Positions 10,190-20,209 of a stretch of 64,000 nucleotides of DNA are shown here, in pieces. Both the position numbers and the translations under genes were made by a program. The notes beneath the pieces are model-generated. The model was not told the DNA's origin, did no database searches, and saw only the letters and a program-made list of their open reading frames with translations. The stretch covers positions 1-64,000 of the forward strand of contig NZ_UTBZ01000070.1 of NCBI RefSeq assembly GCF_900580865.1. Reading direction: 5' to 3'. Source of the stretch: Pseudomonas viridiflava (GTDB lineage Bacteria; Pseudomonadota; Gammaproteobacteria; Pseudomonadales; Pseudomonadaceae). Numbering within the stretch: the stretch's first letter is position 1; every line of letters begins with the position of its first letter.

Positions 10190-11454
10190 ACCTGTTCAGA
10201 TCGAGTAGCCGCCCAACGCTGGGTTCGGTCATTGGCCGAGGGCATTTGACGGTCGCGCTGGTGGGCGTGGCGATGGCCAGTGTTTCGCTGACGTTGCTCG
10301 GCGTACTGGCATTACGGGTTTATGCCGATCACAACCTGCATTTGATCGCCCGTTCGATCAGCTACACCGTGGAAGCTGCGGTGGTGTTCAACGACAAGGC
10401 GGCCGCCAACGAATCGCTGGCGCTGATTGCTTCTGCCGAAGAGGTCGCTGATGCCCAGGTGCTGGACAGCCAAGGAAAACTGCTCGCACATTGGCAACGC
10501 CCGGAAAACGGCTTGTTCTCTGAGCTGGAAATGCAGATCACCCGCGCCATCCTGGAAAGGCCTGTCAGTCTGCCGATCGAGCATCAGGACCGTGAAATCG
10601 GTCGTGTACTGCTCACCGGCCATGGCGGCAGCCTGATGCGCTTTCTGCTCAGCGGTCTGGCGGGGATCATCCTCTGCACCGCGATCAGCGCCTGGGTGGC
10701 GCTCTACCTGGCGCGTCGCCAGTTACGCGCGATCACCGGTCCTCTGCGCAGTCTGGCCAATGTGGCCCACGCCGCACGTAGCGAACGCGCACTGGACCGC
10801 CGCGTGCCACAAGCGCAGATCGCCGAACTCGACAACCTCGGCAATGACTTCAATGCCTTGCTCGACGAGCTGGAGTCGTGGCAAACCCACCTGAAAAACG
10901 AAAACGAAACCCTCGCTCACCAGGCCAGTCACGACAGCCTGACCGGGCTGCCGAACCGTGCATTTTTCGAAGGACGCTTGATCCGCGCGTTGCGCAATGC
11001 CGGCAAACACGATGAGCGGGTTGCCGTGTTGTTTCTCGACAGTGACCGCTTCAAAGGCATTAACGACAACTTCGGCCACGCGGCGGGTGATGCGGTGCTG
11101 GTGGCGGTGGCCAATCGCGTTCGTGCGCAGTTGCGCGAAGAAGATCTGGTGGCGCGGCTGGGTGGTGACGAGTTCGCCGTGCTGCTCACGCCGCTGCACA
11201 AGGTCGAAGATGCCGAGCGCATTGCCGACAAGATCCTCGCCAGCATGGACATGCCCATCGCATTGCCGGGCGACACCAGTGTCGTGACCTCGCTCAGTAT
11301 CGGCATTGCGGTTTTTCCCGATCATGGGGTCACGCCGGGGGCCTTGCTCGATGCCGCCGATGCGGCGATGTATCAAGCCAAGCGTCTGTCGCGCGGCGCC
11401 CAACTCACGGCTGGGGCGGAGCACCCGGTCGATTCCGTTCAAACCAGGAGCTGA
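10186..11454 (+). CDS. yfiN: YfiN-type membrane diguanylate cyclase
   Basis: 422 residues. It makes cyclic-di-GMP and so drives attachment and small-colony growth. Order: first membrane helix about residues 19-45, periplasmic sensor domain, second helix about 150-173, HAMP linker, then GGDEF domain with the active-site motif LGGDEF near 325-330. An REED sequence ends five residues before GGDEF, the position of the inhibitory I-site (RxxD). There is no EAL domain. Its overlap with yfiR and the closely following yfiB identify the yfiRNB operon. Confidence 0.92.
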   Translation: MNLFRSSSRPTLGSVIGRGHLTVALVGVAMASVSLTLLGVLALRVYADHNLHLIARSISYTVEAAVVFNDKAAANESLALIASAEEVADAQVLDSQGKLLAHWQRPENGLFSELEMQITRAILERPVSLPIEHQDREIGRVLLTGHGGSLMRFLLSGLAGIILCTAISAWVALYLARRQLRAITGPLRSLANVAHAARSERALDRRVPQAQIAELDNLGNDFNALLDELESWQTHLKNENETLAHQASHDSLTGLPNRAFFEGRLIRALRNAGKHDERVAVLFLDSDRFKGINDNFGHAAGDAVLVAVANRVRAQLREEDLVARLGGDEFAVLLTPLHKVEDAERIADKILASMDMPIALPGDTSVVTSLSIGIAVFPDHGVTPGALLDAADAAMYQAKRLSRGAQLTAGAEHPVDSVQTRS

Positions 11455-11459
11455 CTCTC

Positions 11460-11954
11460 GTGTTCACACTGTCCATTCGATCTTTTTACGCTGTGCTGTT
11501 GATGGCCGTACTGGCCCTGACCGGTTGCCAGACTGCCCCACAAAAAGGCCTGACCCCAGCGCAAGTCGCCGTCCTCAAACAACAGGGCTTTGAGCTGACC
11601 GACGAGGGCTGGGAATTTGGCCTGTCCGGCAAAGTGCTGTTTGGCAGCGACGTCGAAAGCCTGAACCCGCAAAGCACCGAAATCGTCGAACGCATCGGCA
11701 AGGCCCTGCTGGGTGTCGGCATCGAGCGCGTGAGGGTCGATGGCCACACCGACGCATCGGGCAAAGAGACGTACAACCAGCAACTGTCCCTGCGCCGTGC
11801 GAAAAGTGTCGCCAATGTGCTGGGCACGGTCGGCATGAAGCAAGAGAACATTCAGCTGCAAGGCCTGGGCAGCAAAGAGCCGGTAGCCTCCAACGATACG
11901 GCGGCCGGTCGCACCGAAAACCGTCGGGTGTCGATTGTGGTCAGCGCCGACTAA
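11460..11954 (+). CDS. yfiB: YfiB-type OmpA-like peptidoglycan-binding lipoprotein
   Basis: 164 residues with a GTG start five bases after yfiN. A lipobox LTGC occurs around residues 19-22, so the protein is probably anchored in the outer membrane. The C-terminal half is an OmpA domain with VDGHTDASG and the NRRVSIVV ending. In P. aeruginosa YfiB sequesters YfiR and thus activates YfiN. Its stop overlaps the convergent LysR gene by four bases. Confidence 0.88.
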   Translation: MFTLSIRSFYAVLLMAVLALTGCQTAPQKGLTPAQVAVLKQQGFELTDEGWEFGLSGKVLFGSDVESLNPQSTEIVERIGKALLGVGIERVRVDGHTDASGKETYNQQLSLRRAKSVANVLGTVGMKQENIQLQGLGSKEPVASNDTAAGRTENRRVSIVVSAD

Positions 11955-12898
11955 TCGGCGAACTGCATCTCGCGGGTCTGTCCCATCAACAGACCCTGAT
12001 TGCGCTCAGTCACCTCACGAATGTAATCCCACAACAGGGTGATCCGTTTCAACTTGCGCAGGTCCTCCCGGCAGTACATCCAGAACTGCCGGGTGATGTC
12101 GATGTCCTCCGGCAGTACCGGCAGCAAACGCGGATCCCGCGCGGCGAGGAAGCACGGCAGTATCGCCAGTGAGCGTCCTTGCTGAGCCGCGACAAACTGC
12201 GCGATCACGCTGGTGCTGCGCAAGTTGGCGCTGGCGCCGGGCAATACGTTCGCCAGGTAGAGCAGCTCCGAGCTGAATGCCAGATCATCCACATAACTGA
12301 TGAATTGATGCTTGCCCAAGTCTGCCGGGCGGCGGATCGGTGGGTGTTGGTCCAGATAATCCTGGGTCGCGTAGAGCTGCAAGCGGTAGTCGCAGAGTTT
12401 GCAGCACACGTACGGCCCATGCTCAGGGCGTTCCAGGGCAATGACGATATCGGCCTCGCGCTTGGACAGGCTGATGAAATGCGGCAGCGGCAGGATGTCC
12501 ACCGAGATGGCCGGGTAGGCATCGACGAAATGGCTCAGCTGTGGGGTGATGAAAAAGCTGCCGAAGCCTTCGGTGCAACCCATGCGCACATGCCCGGACA
12601 GGGCCACGCCGGAGCCAGAGACTTGCTCGCAGGCCATGTGCAATGTGCTTTCAATCGACTCGGCATAACCGAGCAAACGCTGGCCTTCGGTGGTCAGGAC
12701 GAAGCCGCTGGTCCGCGACTTCTCGAACAGCAAAGTCCCCAATGCCGCTTCCAGCGAACTGATCCGCCGCGACACCGTGGTGTAGTCGACGGCCAGCCGT
12801 TTGGCGGCGGTACTGGCCTTGCGGGTGCGGGCGACTTCGAGGAAAAACTTGAGGTCATCCCAGTTCAGCGAACCTAGAGAGGTGATGTTTTTTTGCAT
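11951..12898 (-). CDS. LysR-family regulator, probably of mmsAB
   Basis: 315 residues. The N-terminal winged helix-turn-helix (LNWDDLKFFLEVARTRKAS, then TVSRRISSLEAALG) is followed by a LysR substrate-binding domain. Start at the ATG of MQKNITSLGS; an upstream frame to 12967 has no supporting ribosome site and covers the likely operator. It is divergent from mmsA with 149 bases between, the classical LysR arrangement, so control of mmsAB is inferred. In P. aeruginosa the mms regulator is of the AraC type, so this is a different regulator. Confidence 0.85.
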   Translation of the reverse strand: MQKNITSLGSLNWDDLKFFLEVARTRKASTAAKRLAVDYTTVSRRISSLEAALGTLLFEKSRTSGFVLTTEGQRLLGYAESIESTLHMACEQVSGSGVALSGHVRMGCTEGFGSFFITPQLSHFVDAYPAISVDILPLPHFISLSKREADIVIALERPEHGPYVCCKLCDYRLQLYATQDYLDQHPPIRRPADLGKHQFISYVDDLAFSSELLYLANVLPGASANLRSTSVIAQFVAAQQGRSLAILPCFLAARDPRLLPVLPEDIDITRQFWMYCREDLRKLKRITLLWDYIREVTERNQGLLMGQTREMQFAD

Positions 12899-12913
12899 GA
12901 TGGACGGGCTTAT

Positions 12914-12942
12914 ATGTGCGTTCTTATTAGAAGTTTGCACAT
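12914..12942. promoter_or_regulatory. Nested palindrome, candidate LysR operator
   Basis: ATGTGC at 12914-12919 and GCACAT at 12937-12942 form an outer inverted repeat; TTCT-TATT-AGAA at 12921-12932 forms an inner one. It lies in the shared promoter region of the LysR gene and mmsA, just ahead of the regulator start. The site fits a LysR T-N11-A type operator, but binding is inferred. Confidence 0.5.
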
Positions 12943-13047
12943 CTATACTCCAAAAACAGTCCGACAACCAATTCGTGACACACGCCTCATCTCAAGGCGA
13001 ACCCTTCGCCTTGGCTCCTACGATAAAAACAAGTTTCGGAGACCAGC

Positions 13048-14574
<1,527 letters not shown>

Positions 14575-14583
14575 GGAACTGCC

Positions 14584-15486
14584 ATGAAAATCGCATTTAT
14601 CGGTCTGGGTAACATGGGCGCGCCGATGGCGCGCAACCTGATCAAGGCGGGTCACTCGCTGAACCTGGTCGACCTGAACAAAACCGTGCTGGCAGAACTG
14701 GAGCAACTGGGCGGGACCATTCGTGCTTCGGCGCGTGAGGCTGCCGAGGATGCTGAGCTGGTGATCACCATGCTGCCGGCCGCGGTGCATGTGCGCAGTG
14801 TCTGGCTCGGTGAGGACGGTGTGCTGGCTGGCATTCGCCAAGGTGTGCCGACAGTGGATTGCAGCACCATCGATCCGCAGACCGCTCGCGATGTGGCTGC
14901 CGCTGCGGCGAAACAAGGCGTGGCGATGGCCGATGCACCGGTCTCCGGTGGTACTGGCGGTGCGACTGCCGGCACGTTGACCTTTATGGTTGGCGCCACC
15001 CCGGAATTGTTCGCCACCCTGCAACCGGTGCTGGCGCAAATGGGCCGCAACATTGTGCATTGCGGTGAAGTCGGTACCGGGCAGATCGCCAAGATCTGCA
15101 ACAACCTGCTGCTGGCGATTTCGATGGTCGGTGTCAGCGAGGCGATGGCGCTGGGTGATGCACTGGGCATCGACACGACGGTGCTGGCCGGGATCATCAA
15201 CAGCTCGACCGGGCGTTGCTGGAGTTCGGAAATGTACAACCCGTGGCCGGGCATCGTCGAAACGGCACCGGCCTCGCGTGGTTATACCGGTGGTTTCGGT
15301 GCGGAATTGATGCTCAAGGATCTCGGTTTGGCGACCGAAGCGGCGCGTCAGGCGCACCAACCGGTTGTGCTCGGCGCGGTGGCGCAGCAGTTGTATCAGG
15401 CGATGAGTCAGCGTGGGGACGGTGGGAAAGACTTCTCGGCGATCATCAACAGCTATCGCAAGCCTGCAATAGAAGGACAGCGCTGA
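14584..15486 (+). CDS. mmsB: 3-hydroxyisobutyrate dehydrogenase
   Basis: 300 residues. It oxidises 3-hydroxyisobutyrate to methylmalonate semialdehyde, the substrate of the neighbouring mmsA, with NAD. The N-terminal Rossmann motif is GLGNMGAPMARN; the substrate motif DAPVSGGTGGATAGTL and the catalytic lysine in GTGQIAKICNNLL are present. GAGGAACTGCC precedes the ATG. The nine-base gap to mmsA indicates one transcript. Confidence 0.94.
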   Translation: MKIAFIGLGNMGAPMARNLIKAGHSLNLVDLNKTVLAELEQLGGTIRASAREAAEDAELVITMLPAAVHVRSVWLGEDGVLAGIRQGVPTVDCSTIDPQTARDVAAAAAKQGVAMADAPVSGGTGGATAGTLTFMVGATPELFATLQPVLAQMGRNIVHCGEVGTGQIAKICNNLLLAISMVGVSEAMALGDALGIDTTVLAGIINSSTGRCWSSEMYNPWPGIVETAPASRGYTGGFGAELMLKDLGLATEAARQAHQPVVLGAVAQQLYQAMSQRGDGGKDFSAIINSYRKPAIEGQR

Positions 15487-15492
15487 ACTAAC

Positions 15493-15582
15493 TGTGGGAG
15501 CGAGTCTGGTAGCGATGGTTGAGTGTCAGGCAGCCTTTCTTTGCCAGATCCACCGCAATCGCTAGCAGGCTAGCTCCCACAG
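15493..15582. repeat. REP palindrome pair (GTGGGAGCGAG family)
   Basis: TGTGGGAGCGAG and CTAGCTCCCACA stand in inverted order about 65 bases apart, between mmsB and the cupin gene. It is a decayed copy of the Pseudomonas REP doublet seen elsewhere here. Confidence 0.75.
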
Positions 15583-15647
15583 GGATTCGAGTGAATCTGG
15601 GACATTTGCCGGGACATCACGTCGGGTGATCTCCCGGCTTTTTTGCA

Positions 15648-15998
15648 TCAGGCAAACACGAAATATTTGCGCACGGTTTCAACCACTTCCCACGTGCCCT
15701 TCATCCCCGGCTCAACCACGAAGATATCGCCAGCACGCAGGTGGATCGGCGCCATGCCGTCCGGGGTGATCACGCAGTAGCCTTCCTGGAAATGGCAGTA
15801 CTCCCACTTCACATAATCGACGCGCCACTTGCCTGGTGTGCAGATCCACGTGCCCATGATCTTGCTGCCGTCTTCGCTGGTGTAGGCATTGAGGTTGACG
15901 GTGTGCGGGTCGCCTTCGAGTTTTTCCCATTTGCAGGCATCGAGTACCGGCAGTGGGTGGGTGTCGCGCAGAACGGTGATAGGGGCGGTCGCGGTCAT
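15648..15998 (-). CDS. Cupin-fold protein (DUF861/EutQ-like)
   Basis: 116 residues. The segment GTWICTPGKWRVDYVKWEYCHFQEGYCVITPDG and the later LRAGDIFVVEPGMKGTWEV are the two halves of a small single-domain cupin of the DUF861 kind. These proteins often bind a metal and a small organic acid or ureide; the substrate here is unknown. The start at 15998 follows a GGAG site, while the longer frame to 16037 has none. Confidence 0.75.
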   Translation of the reverse strand: MTATAPITVLRDTHPLPVLDACKWEKLEGDPHTVNLNAYTSEDGSKIMGTWICTPGKWRVDYVKWEYCHFQEGYCVITPDGMAPIHLRAGDIFVVEPGMKGTWEVVETVRKYFVFA

Positions 15999-16105
15999 GA
16001 GGACTCCGGGCAGTGGATTTGAGAAATGAACTCGCACCCTATAGCGCCCGGTCAGTGCTCAGTTGTCTGGGGTCGACATCGAACTGCTCAGAAACGCGCG
16101 CAGGC

Positions 16106-16477
16106 TCAGAGTTTTTCCAGCGGGCATTCGGCTCGGGCCTGTTCGAGGCTGGATTCGAATACCTCCAGTTGCGCGAATTGCCGGGTGAGTTCGGCCAGGG
16201 TGTTGCTGATTTCGCGTTTCTTCGCTTCGATGGCCTGCTGCGCACGTGCCCAAGGCATCGCTTGACCCTGATGGTCGGCGAAAATCACCTGCAATTCCTT
16301 GAGGCGGAAGCCCATGTCTTTGGCGCACTTGATAAACACCAGCAACTCAACGGTCTGTTGATCGTAGAGACGGTAATTGCCCAGGCGCCGGGGCTTGGGC
16401 AGCAGGCCGATCGATTCGTAATGACGGATGCTTTTAATGGTGGTGCCGGAGCGTTGCGCGGCTTGGCCGATGTACAT
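16106..16477 (-). CDS. MerR-family transcriptional regulator
   Basis: 123 residues. The N-terminal winged helix MYIGQAAQRSGTTIKSIRHYESIGLL is a clear MerR DNA-binding domain, followed by a long coiled-coil dimer helix. There is no CxxC or conserved cysteine pattern of metal sensors except one Cys near the end, so a redox or organic inducer is more likely. The oxidoreductase at 16525-17100 lies just upstream on the same strand and may be its target. Confidence 0.88.
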   Translation of the reverse strand: MYIGQAAQRSGTTIKSIRHYESIGLLPKPRRLGNYRLYDQQTVELLVFIKCAKDMGFRLKELQVIFADHQGQAMPWARAQQAIEAKKREISNTLAELTRQFAQLEVFESSLEQARAECPLEKL

Positions 16478-16524
16478 AAAAGTCCTTTTTCAATGTGAAA
16501 CAGCGCGCTGCATTATCAGCAGAG

Positions 16525-17100
16525 TCAGTGAGCGGCGATAGCCTGTGCCTGTCGTAGCCAGGCTTTTCGCTGGTGGTCACTTGAGCCAAGAACCGGGCCA
16601 AACGTCAGGGTGCGCAATGGTTTGATCCCGCAGAACTCCAGCGTGGTCTTGCGTACCTGATGCAGCCCCGGCATGCGATAAAACCAGCGGTAGTACCAGG
16701 GCGGCGTGTCCATGGTCACCAGTAAATGCGCGGTGCGACCCTTGAGCAGCTTATCGGGGAAGGCTTTGCCTTTACGGTATTTGAAGGCGAAACCGGGCAG
16801 GAACACTCGGTCAAAAAAGCCTTTGAGCAACGCCGGAATGCCACCCCACCAGATCGGGTAAACCAGCGTCAGGTGTTCGGCCCAAAGGATGTCGGACTGT
16901 GCCGCGCTCAAGGCCTCTTCCAGCGCCTGGATCTGTCGATAACCTTCACGCAGCACCGGGTCAAAATCCAGTTCGCCGAGGCGTAACTGACGAACTTCGT
17001 GGCCGGCGTCGATCGCTGACTGGACGTAACGCTCGGCCAGTGCGGCGCAGAAACTGGCGCCGGATGGATGGCCGAGAATCAGCAGAATGCGTTTGCCCAT
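16525..17100 (-). CDS. Flavodoxin-fold NAD(P)H oxidoreductase
   Basis: 191 residues. LILGHPSGASFCAALAERY is the FMN/FAD phosphate-binding start of the flavodoxin_2 family, and LVYPIWWGGIPALLKGFFDRVFLPGFAF is the family's conserved second motif. It likely reduces quinones or nitro compounds with NAD(P)H in the cytoplasm. It is 47 bases ahead of the merR gene on the same strand and head-to-tail with a LysR gene upstream. Confidence 0.86.
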   Translation of the reverse strand: MGKRILLILGHPSGASFCAALAERYVQSAIDAGHEVRQLRLGELDFDPVLREGYRQIQALEEALSAAQSDILWAEHLTLVYPIWWGGIPALLKGFFDRVFLPGFAFKYRKGKAFPDKLLKGRTAHLLVTMDTPPWYYRWFYRMPGLHQVRKTTLEFCGIKPLRTLTFGPVLGSSDHQRKAWLRQAQAIAAH

Positions 17101-17145
17101 CGTCGTTGTCCGTGCTGAAGAAAAGCCAAGGATGAAGTCTGCCCC

Positions 17146-18027
17146 TTAGGGGAGAGTCAAGGCGTGCAGCAGAGCTTTGGCGTAACCGGGCAGGGCGGTG
17201 AAATCCTTGGCGCATAGCATCAAGGTTCGGCGCGCCCAGGGTTCGTTCAATGTCACGCTGTTGAATGAGCGCTGCCCCGCGCGTTCGACGGCGGCCAGCG
17301 GCACGATGGCCAGCCCGGCGCCGCGGCCGACCATGCGCATTACCCCATCGAAACCGTCGGCACGGATACGCACCTGCATTCGCGCGCCGCTGTGCAGGGC
17401 TTGTTCTTCCAGGTAAATCGCCAAGGCGCTGTCGGCGCTGAGTCCTACGAAGTCATGCTGCAAAGCATCGCTGAAACTGACCTCAGTGGCGTCAGACAAT
17501 GGGTGGTCGAGAGGCAGAATCAGCACCAGCGGATCGTCGCGAAATGGCTGGGTCTGCAGGTCGCTGGTGTCCACTGCGTCAGACACAATCCCTAAATCCG
17601 CCGCACCCTGACGCAAGGCGTGGGTGATGCGCGCGCTGGGCAGTTCCTGCAAATCGATGTCGAGATTGGGATGATCGCGCAGGAAGTCCGCGAGTACTTC
17701 CGGCAGGTATTCGGTGATCGCCGTGGTGTTGCACAGCAAGCGCACCTGACCTTTGACGCCTTGGGCATAGTCGGCCAGATCCTGCTGCATGCGCTCGGTT
17801 TGTTGCAGAAGGAAGCGCGCATGCTGGGCGAGAGCTTTGCCGGCCGGTGTCGGCGTGACGCCACGGCGGCCGCGCTCAAGAAAATCGGTGCCGAGCGAAG
17901 CTTCCATCGCGCGGATTCTGGCGCTGGCGGCTGCCAGCGAGAGATGGCTGCGGGCGGCGCCGGCGGTGATGTTGCCGGTGTCGAGGATGTGCAGGTAGAG
18001 GCGCAGGTCGGTGAGGTCGAAGTGCAT
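17146..18027 (-). CDS. LysR-family transcriptional regulator
   Basis: 293 residues. The helix-turn-helix is in the first 60 residues (DLRLYLHILDTGNITAGAA...SARIRAMEASLG), followed by a substrate-binding domain. It is transcribed toward the flavodoxin-fold gene 45 bases away and is divergent from the TSUP exporter at 18242, with a REP pair between. Either neighbour could be the target. Confidence 0.87.
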   Translation of the reverse strand: MHFDLTDLRLYLHILDTGNITAGAARSHLSLAAASARIRAMEASLGTDFLERGRRGVTPTPAGKALAQHARFLLQQTERMQQDLADYAQGVKGQVRLLCNTTAITEYLPEVLADFLRDHPNLDIDLQELPSARITHALRQGAADLGIVSDAVDTSDLQTQPFRDDPLVLILPLDHPLSDATEVSFSDALQHDFVGLSADSALAIYLEEQALHSGARMQVRIRADGFDGVMRMVGRGAGLAIVPLAAVERAGQRSFNSVTLNEPWARRTLMLCAKDFTALPGYAKALLHALTLP

Positions 18028-18060
18028 GAGGACAGCCTCTGGTTTTAGGGTGTTCGGACT

Positions 18061-18144
18061 GGCCCCTTCGTGAGCAGGCTCGCTCCCACAGGGTTATGTA
18101 CGACACACATCTAATGTGGGAGCGAGCTTGCTCGCGAAGGGGCC
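18061..18144. repeat. REP palindrome pair
   Basis: Two arms of about 30 bases (GGCCCCTTCG...CTCGCTCCCACA and its complement) in inverted order, 24 bases apart, one mismatch region. It lies between divergent genes. Confidence 0.85.
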
Positions 18145-18241
18145 AGAGGCTTCAAAGAAAACATCAGCCTCTTGTCTGGTGAGAGGCAGCCTCAGTATAT
18201 GGCAGATTTTCAGCCAACCCCGACTGGCGCACAGTAGCGCC

Positions 18242-19006
18242 ATGAACGCACTTACAGAATTCTACCAACACCTCGGTCTGGCCTTGTCTTTGCTGGTGAT
18301 CGTGACCTTCGTCCTCGCCGGCCTGATCAAAGGCGTGATCGGCCTCGGCCTGCCCACCGTTGCCATGGGCTTGCTCGGTCTGGCTATGGAACCGTCGCAG
18401 GCAGCCGCTTTGCTGATCATCCCGGCCACCCTGACCAATGTCTGGCAACTGGCATTCGGCGGGCACTTGAAAGGACTGATCAAGCGCCTCTGGCCAATGC
18501 TGCTGATGATCTTCCTCGGCACCGCTATCGGCACGTTGTCGATCGGCATGGCAGGCGGGCATTGGATGGTGCGCGGGTTGGGCGCGGCGCTGTTGCTTTA
18601 TGCGTTGAGCGGTTTGTTTCTGCCAACGCTGAGCGTCAATCCCCGCCATGAAGGCTGGCTGGGTCCGGCGTGCGGTTTGATCACCGGTGTCATCACCTCG
18701 GCCACCGGCGTCTTCGTGATTCCGGCGGTGCCGTACCTGCAAGCGCTGGGCTTGAGTCGCGATCAACTGGTGCAGGCGCTGGGCCTATCATTCACCGTTT
18801 CGACGTTGGCACTGGCCGCTGGATTGCTCTGGCGTGGCGCCCTCGGTGGCGGCGAACTAAGCGCTTCGCTGCTGGCGCTGATCCCGGCCATTCTCGGCAT
18901 GTTGCTTGGCAAATGGCTACGCGAACGCATCAGCGCCGTGCTGTTCAAGCGGGTGTTCTTTATTGGTATGGGCGCGCTTGGCGCCCATTTGTTGATCAGC
19001 GGTTAG
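18242..19006 (+). CDS. TSUP-family (TauE/SafE) membrane exporter
   Basis: 254 residues, almost all hydrophobic, with about eight helices in two repeats. The repeat starts VLAGLIKGVIGLGLPTVAMG and later GLITGVITSATGVFVIPAVPYL are TauE/SafE hallmarks. Members export sulfite, sulfoacetate or other organic anions; the substrate is not visible. The start at 18242 is chosen because the upstream part of the open frame runs through the REP repeat. Its end overlaps the convergent monooxygenase gene by 11 bases. Confidence 0.85.
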   Translation: MNALTEFYQHLGLALSLLVIVTFVLAGLIKGVIGLGLPTVAMGLLGLAMEPSQAAALLIIPATLTNVWQLAFGGHLKGLIKRLWPMLLMIFLGTAIGTLSIGMAGGHWMVRGLGAALLLYALSGLFLPTLSVNPRHEGWLGPACGLITGVITSATGVFVIPAVPYLQALGLSRDQLVQALGLSFTVSTLALAAGLLWRGALGGGELSASLLALIPAILGMLLGKWLRERISAVLFKRVFFIGMGALGAHLLISG

Positions 19007-19310
19007 CCGAGGCTTCACTGAGCATCTCGATCGCGCGGATATCAAAATCGCGCTCCAGATAATCCATGCGCCGTTCAAAGAACGCCTTCATGTGCGGCAG
19101 ATTCGAATGCACATCCAGGTGCGCCTGCGACGCCCAGATCTCGTAGAAGATGAACAGCGTCGGGTCTTCCTTGTCGCGCAGCATGTGGTATTCGATGCAG
19201 CCGGGCTCGGCGCGGCTCGGCTCAACATAGGCGCGAAACAGCGCCTCAAAGGCCTCGGCTTTTTCCGGGCGGGTCTTGGCGTGCAGGATAAAACCCTGGC
19301 GTTCACTCAT
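18996..19310 (-). CDS. Antibiotic-biosynthesis-monooxygenase-fold protein (YgiN-like)
   Basis: 104 residues. FILHAKTRPEKAEAFEALFRAYVEPSRAEPGCIEYHMLRDKEDPTLFIFYEIWAS is a full ABM domain. E. coli YgiN, a quinol monooxygenase, is the closest functional parallel, and its partner gene there is mdaB, which is divergent from this gene here. A role in quinone redox cycling is inferred from that pairing. Confidence 0.82.
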   Translation of the reverse strand: MSERQGFILHAKTRPEKAEAFEALFRAYVEPSRAEPGCIEYHMLRDKEDPTLFIFYEIWASQAHLDVHSNLPHMKAFFERRMDYLERDFDIRAIEMLSEASANR

Positions 19311-19392
19311 CGCAGCAACTCCTCAAATACAGATGGCCAAGAATGCTATGGCAACAATCGGCATTTGATTCGTGCTTTTTACTCAAATGTAT

Positions 19393-19402
19393 TTTGCGCA
19401 AA
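19393..19402. promoter_or_regulatory. TTTGCGCAAA palindrome in divergent promoter region
   Basis: A perfect 10-base palindrome within the 184-base gap between the YgiN-like gene and mdaB, about 90 bases from either start. It could be an operator for shared control; the nearest regulator is the LysR gene at 20210. Evidence is position and symmetry only. Confidence 0.3.
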
Positions 19403-19494
19403 TCTGGCTTATTCCGCGCGAGGCGGATCGCTAATCTGCCGCCATTCCAGTTTCCCTTCTCCACCCAGCCCAATGGCTGCGCCGAGGCTTTCTT

Positions 19495-20085
19495 ATGAAA
19501 AAAGTGCTGTTGCTCAATGGCGGTAAAAAATTCGCCCACTCCGATGGTCGCTACAACACCACCCTGCACGAAGCCGCGCTGAGCGTTCTCGATCGCGGCG
19601 GTGTCGACGTCAAGACCACCTTCATCGACGAGGGCTATGACGTCGCTGAAGAAGTGGCCAAATTTCTCTGGGCCGACGTGATCATTTATCAGATGCCCGG
19701 CTGGTGGATGGGCGCGCCGTGGACGGTGAAAAAGTACCTCGACGAAGTCTTCACCGAAGGCCACGGCAGCCTGTACGCCAGCGATGGCCGCACCCGTTCC
19801 GACGCGTCGCAGAAGTACGGCAGCGGTGGCCTGATTCAGGGCAAGCAGTACATGCTGTCGCTGACCTGGAATGCACCGCAGCAGGCCTTTGATGATCCGA
19901 CGGATTTCTTTGAAGCCAAAGGCGTAGACGCGGTTTACTTTCCGTTTCACAAGGCCAATGAGTTTCTCGGTATGACCGGTTTGCCGACGTTCCTCTGTGT
20001 CGACGTAATGAAGCGGCCGAACATCGAGGCTGATGTGGCGCGTTATGAGCAGCATTTGACTGAGGTGTTTGGCCTCAAGGCTTGA
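19495..20085 (+). CDS. mdaB: NAD(P)H:quinone oxidoreductase MdaB
   Basis: 196 residues. LLNGGKKFAHSDGRYNTTLHE and YQMPGWWMGAPWTVKKYLDEVF are the diagnostic MdaB motifs, giving an FAD-binding flavodoxin fold that makes two-electron reductions of quinones. It is divergent from the YgiN-like monooxygenase, with which MdaB forms a quinone cycle in E. coli. A REP pair follows the stop. Confidence 0.92.
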   Translation: MKKVLLLNGGKKFAHSDGRYNTTLHEAALSVLDRGGVDVKTTFIDEGYDVAEEVAKFLWADVIIYQMPGWWMGAPWTVKKYLDEVFTEGHGSLYASDGRTRSDASQKYGSGGLIQGKQYMLSLTWNAPQQAFDDPTDFFEAKGVDAVYFPFHKANEFLGMTGLPTFLCVDVMKRPNIEADVARYEQHLTEVFGLKA

Positions 20086-20117
20086 GTGTTTCAAGCTACT
20101 ATCGGTGGTAACAGCAA

Positions 20118-20187
20118 AAGATCGCAGCCTTCGGCAGCTCCTACAGGAACCCATTTCCATGTAGGAGCTGCCGAAGGCTGCGATCTT
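20118..20187. repeat. REP palindrome pair (GTAGGAGCTGCCG family)
   Basis: AAGATCGCAGCCTTCGGCAG with CTCCTAC, and its exact complement 16 bases later. The second arm ends 22 bases before the chosen LysR start. Confidence 0.9.
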
Positions 20188-20209
20188 GGCGATCTCAAAG
20201 AGGACACCC

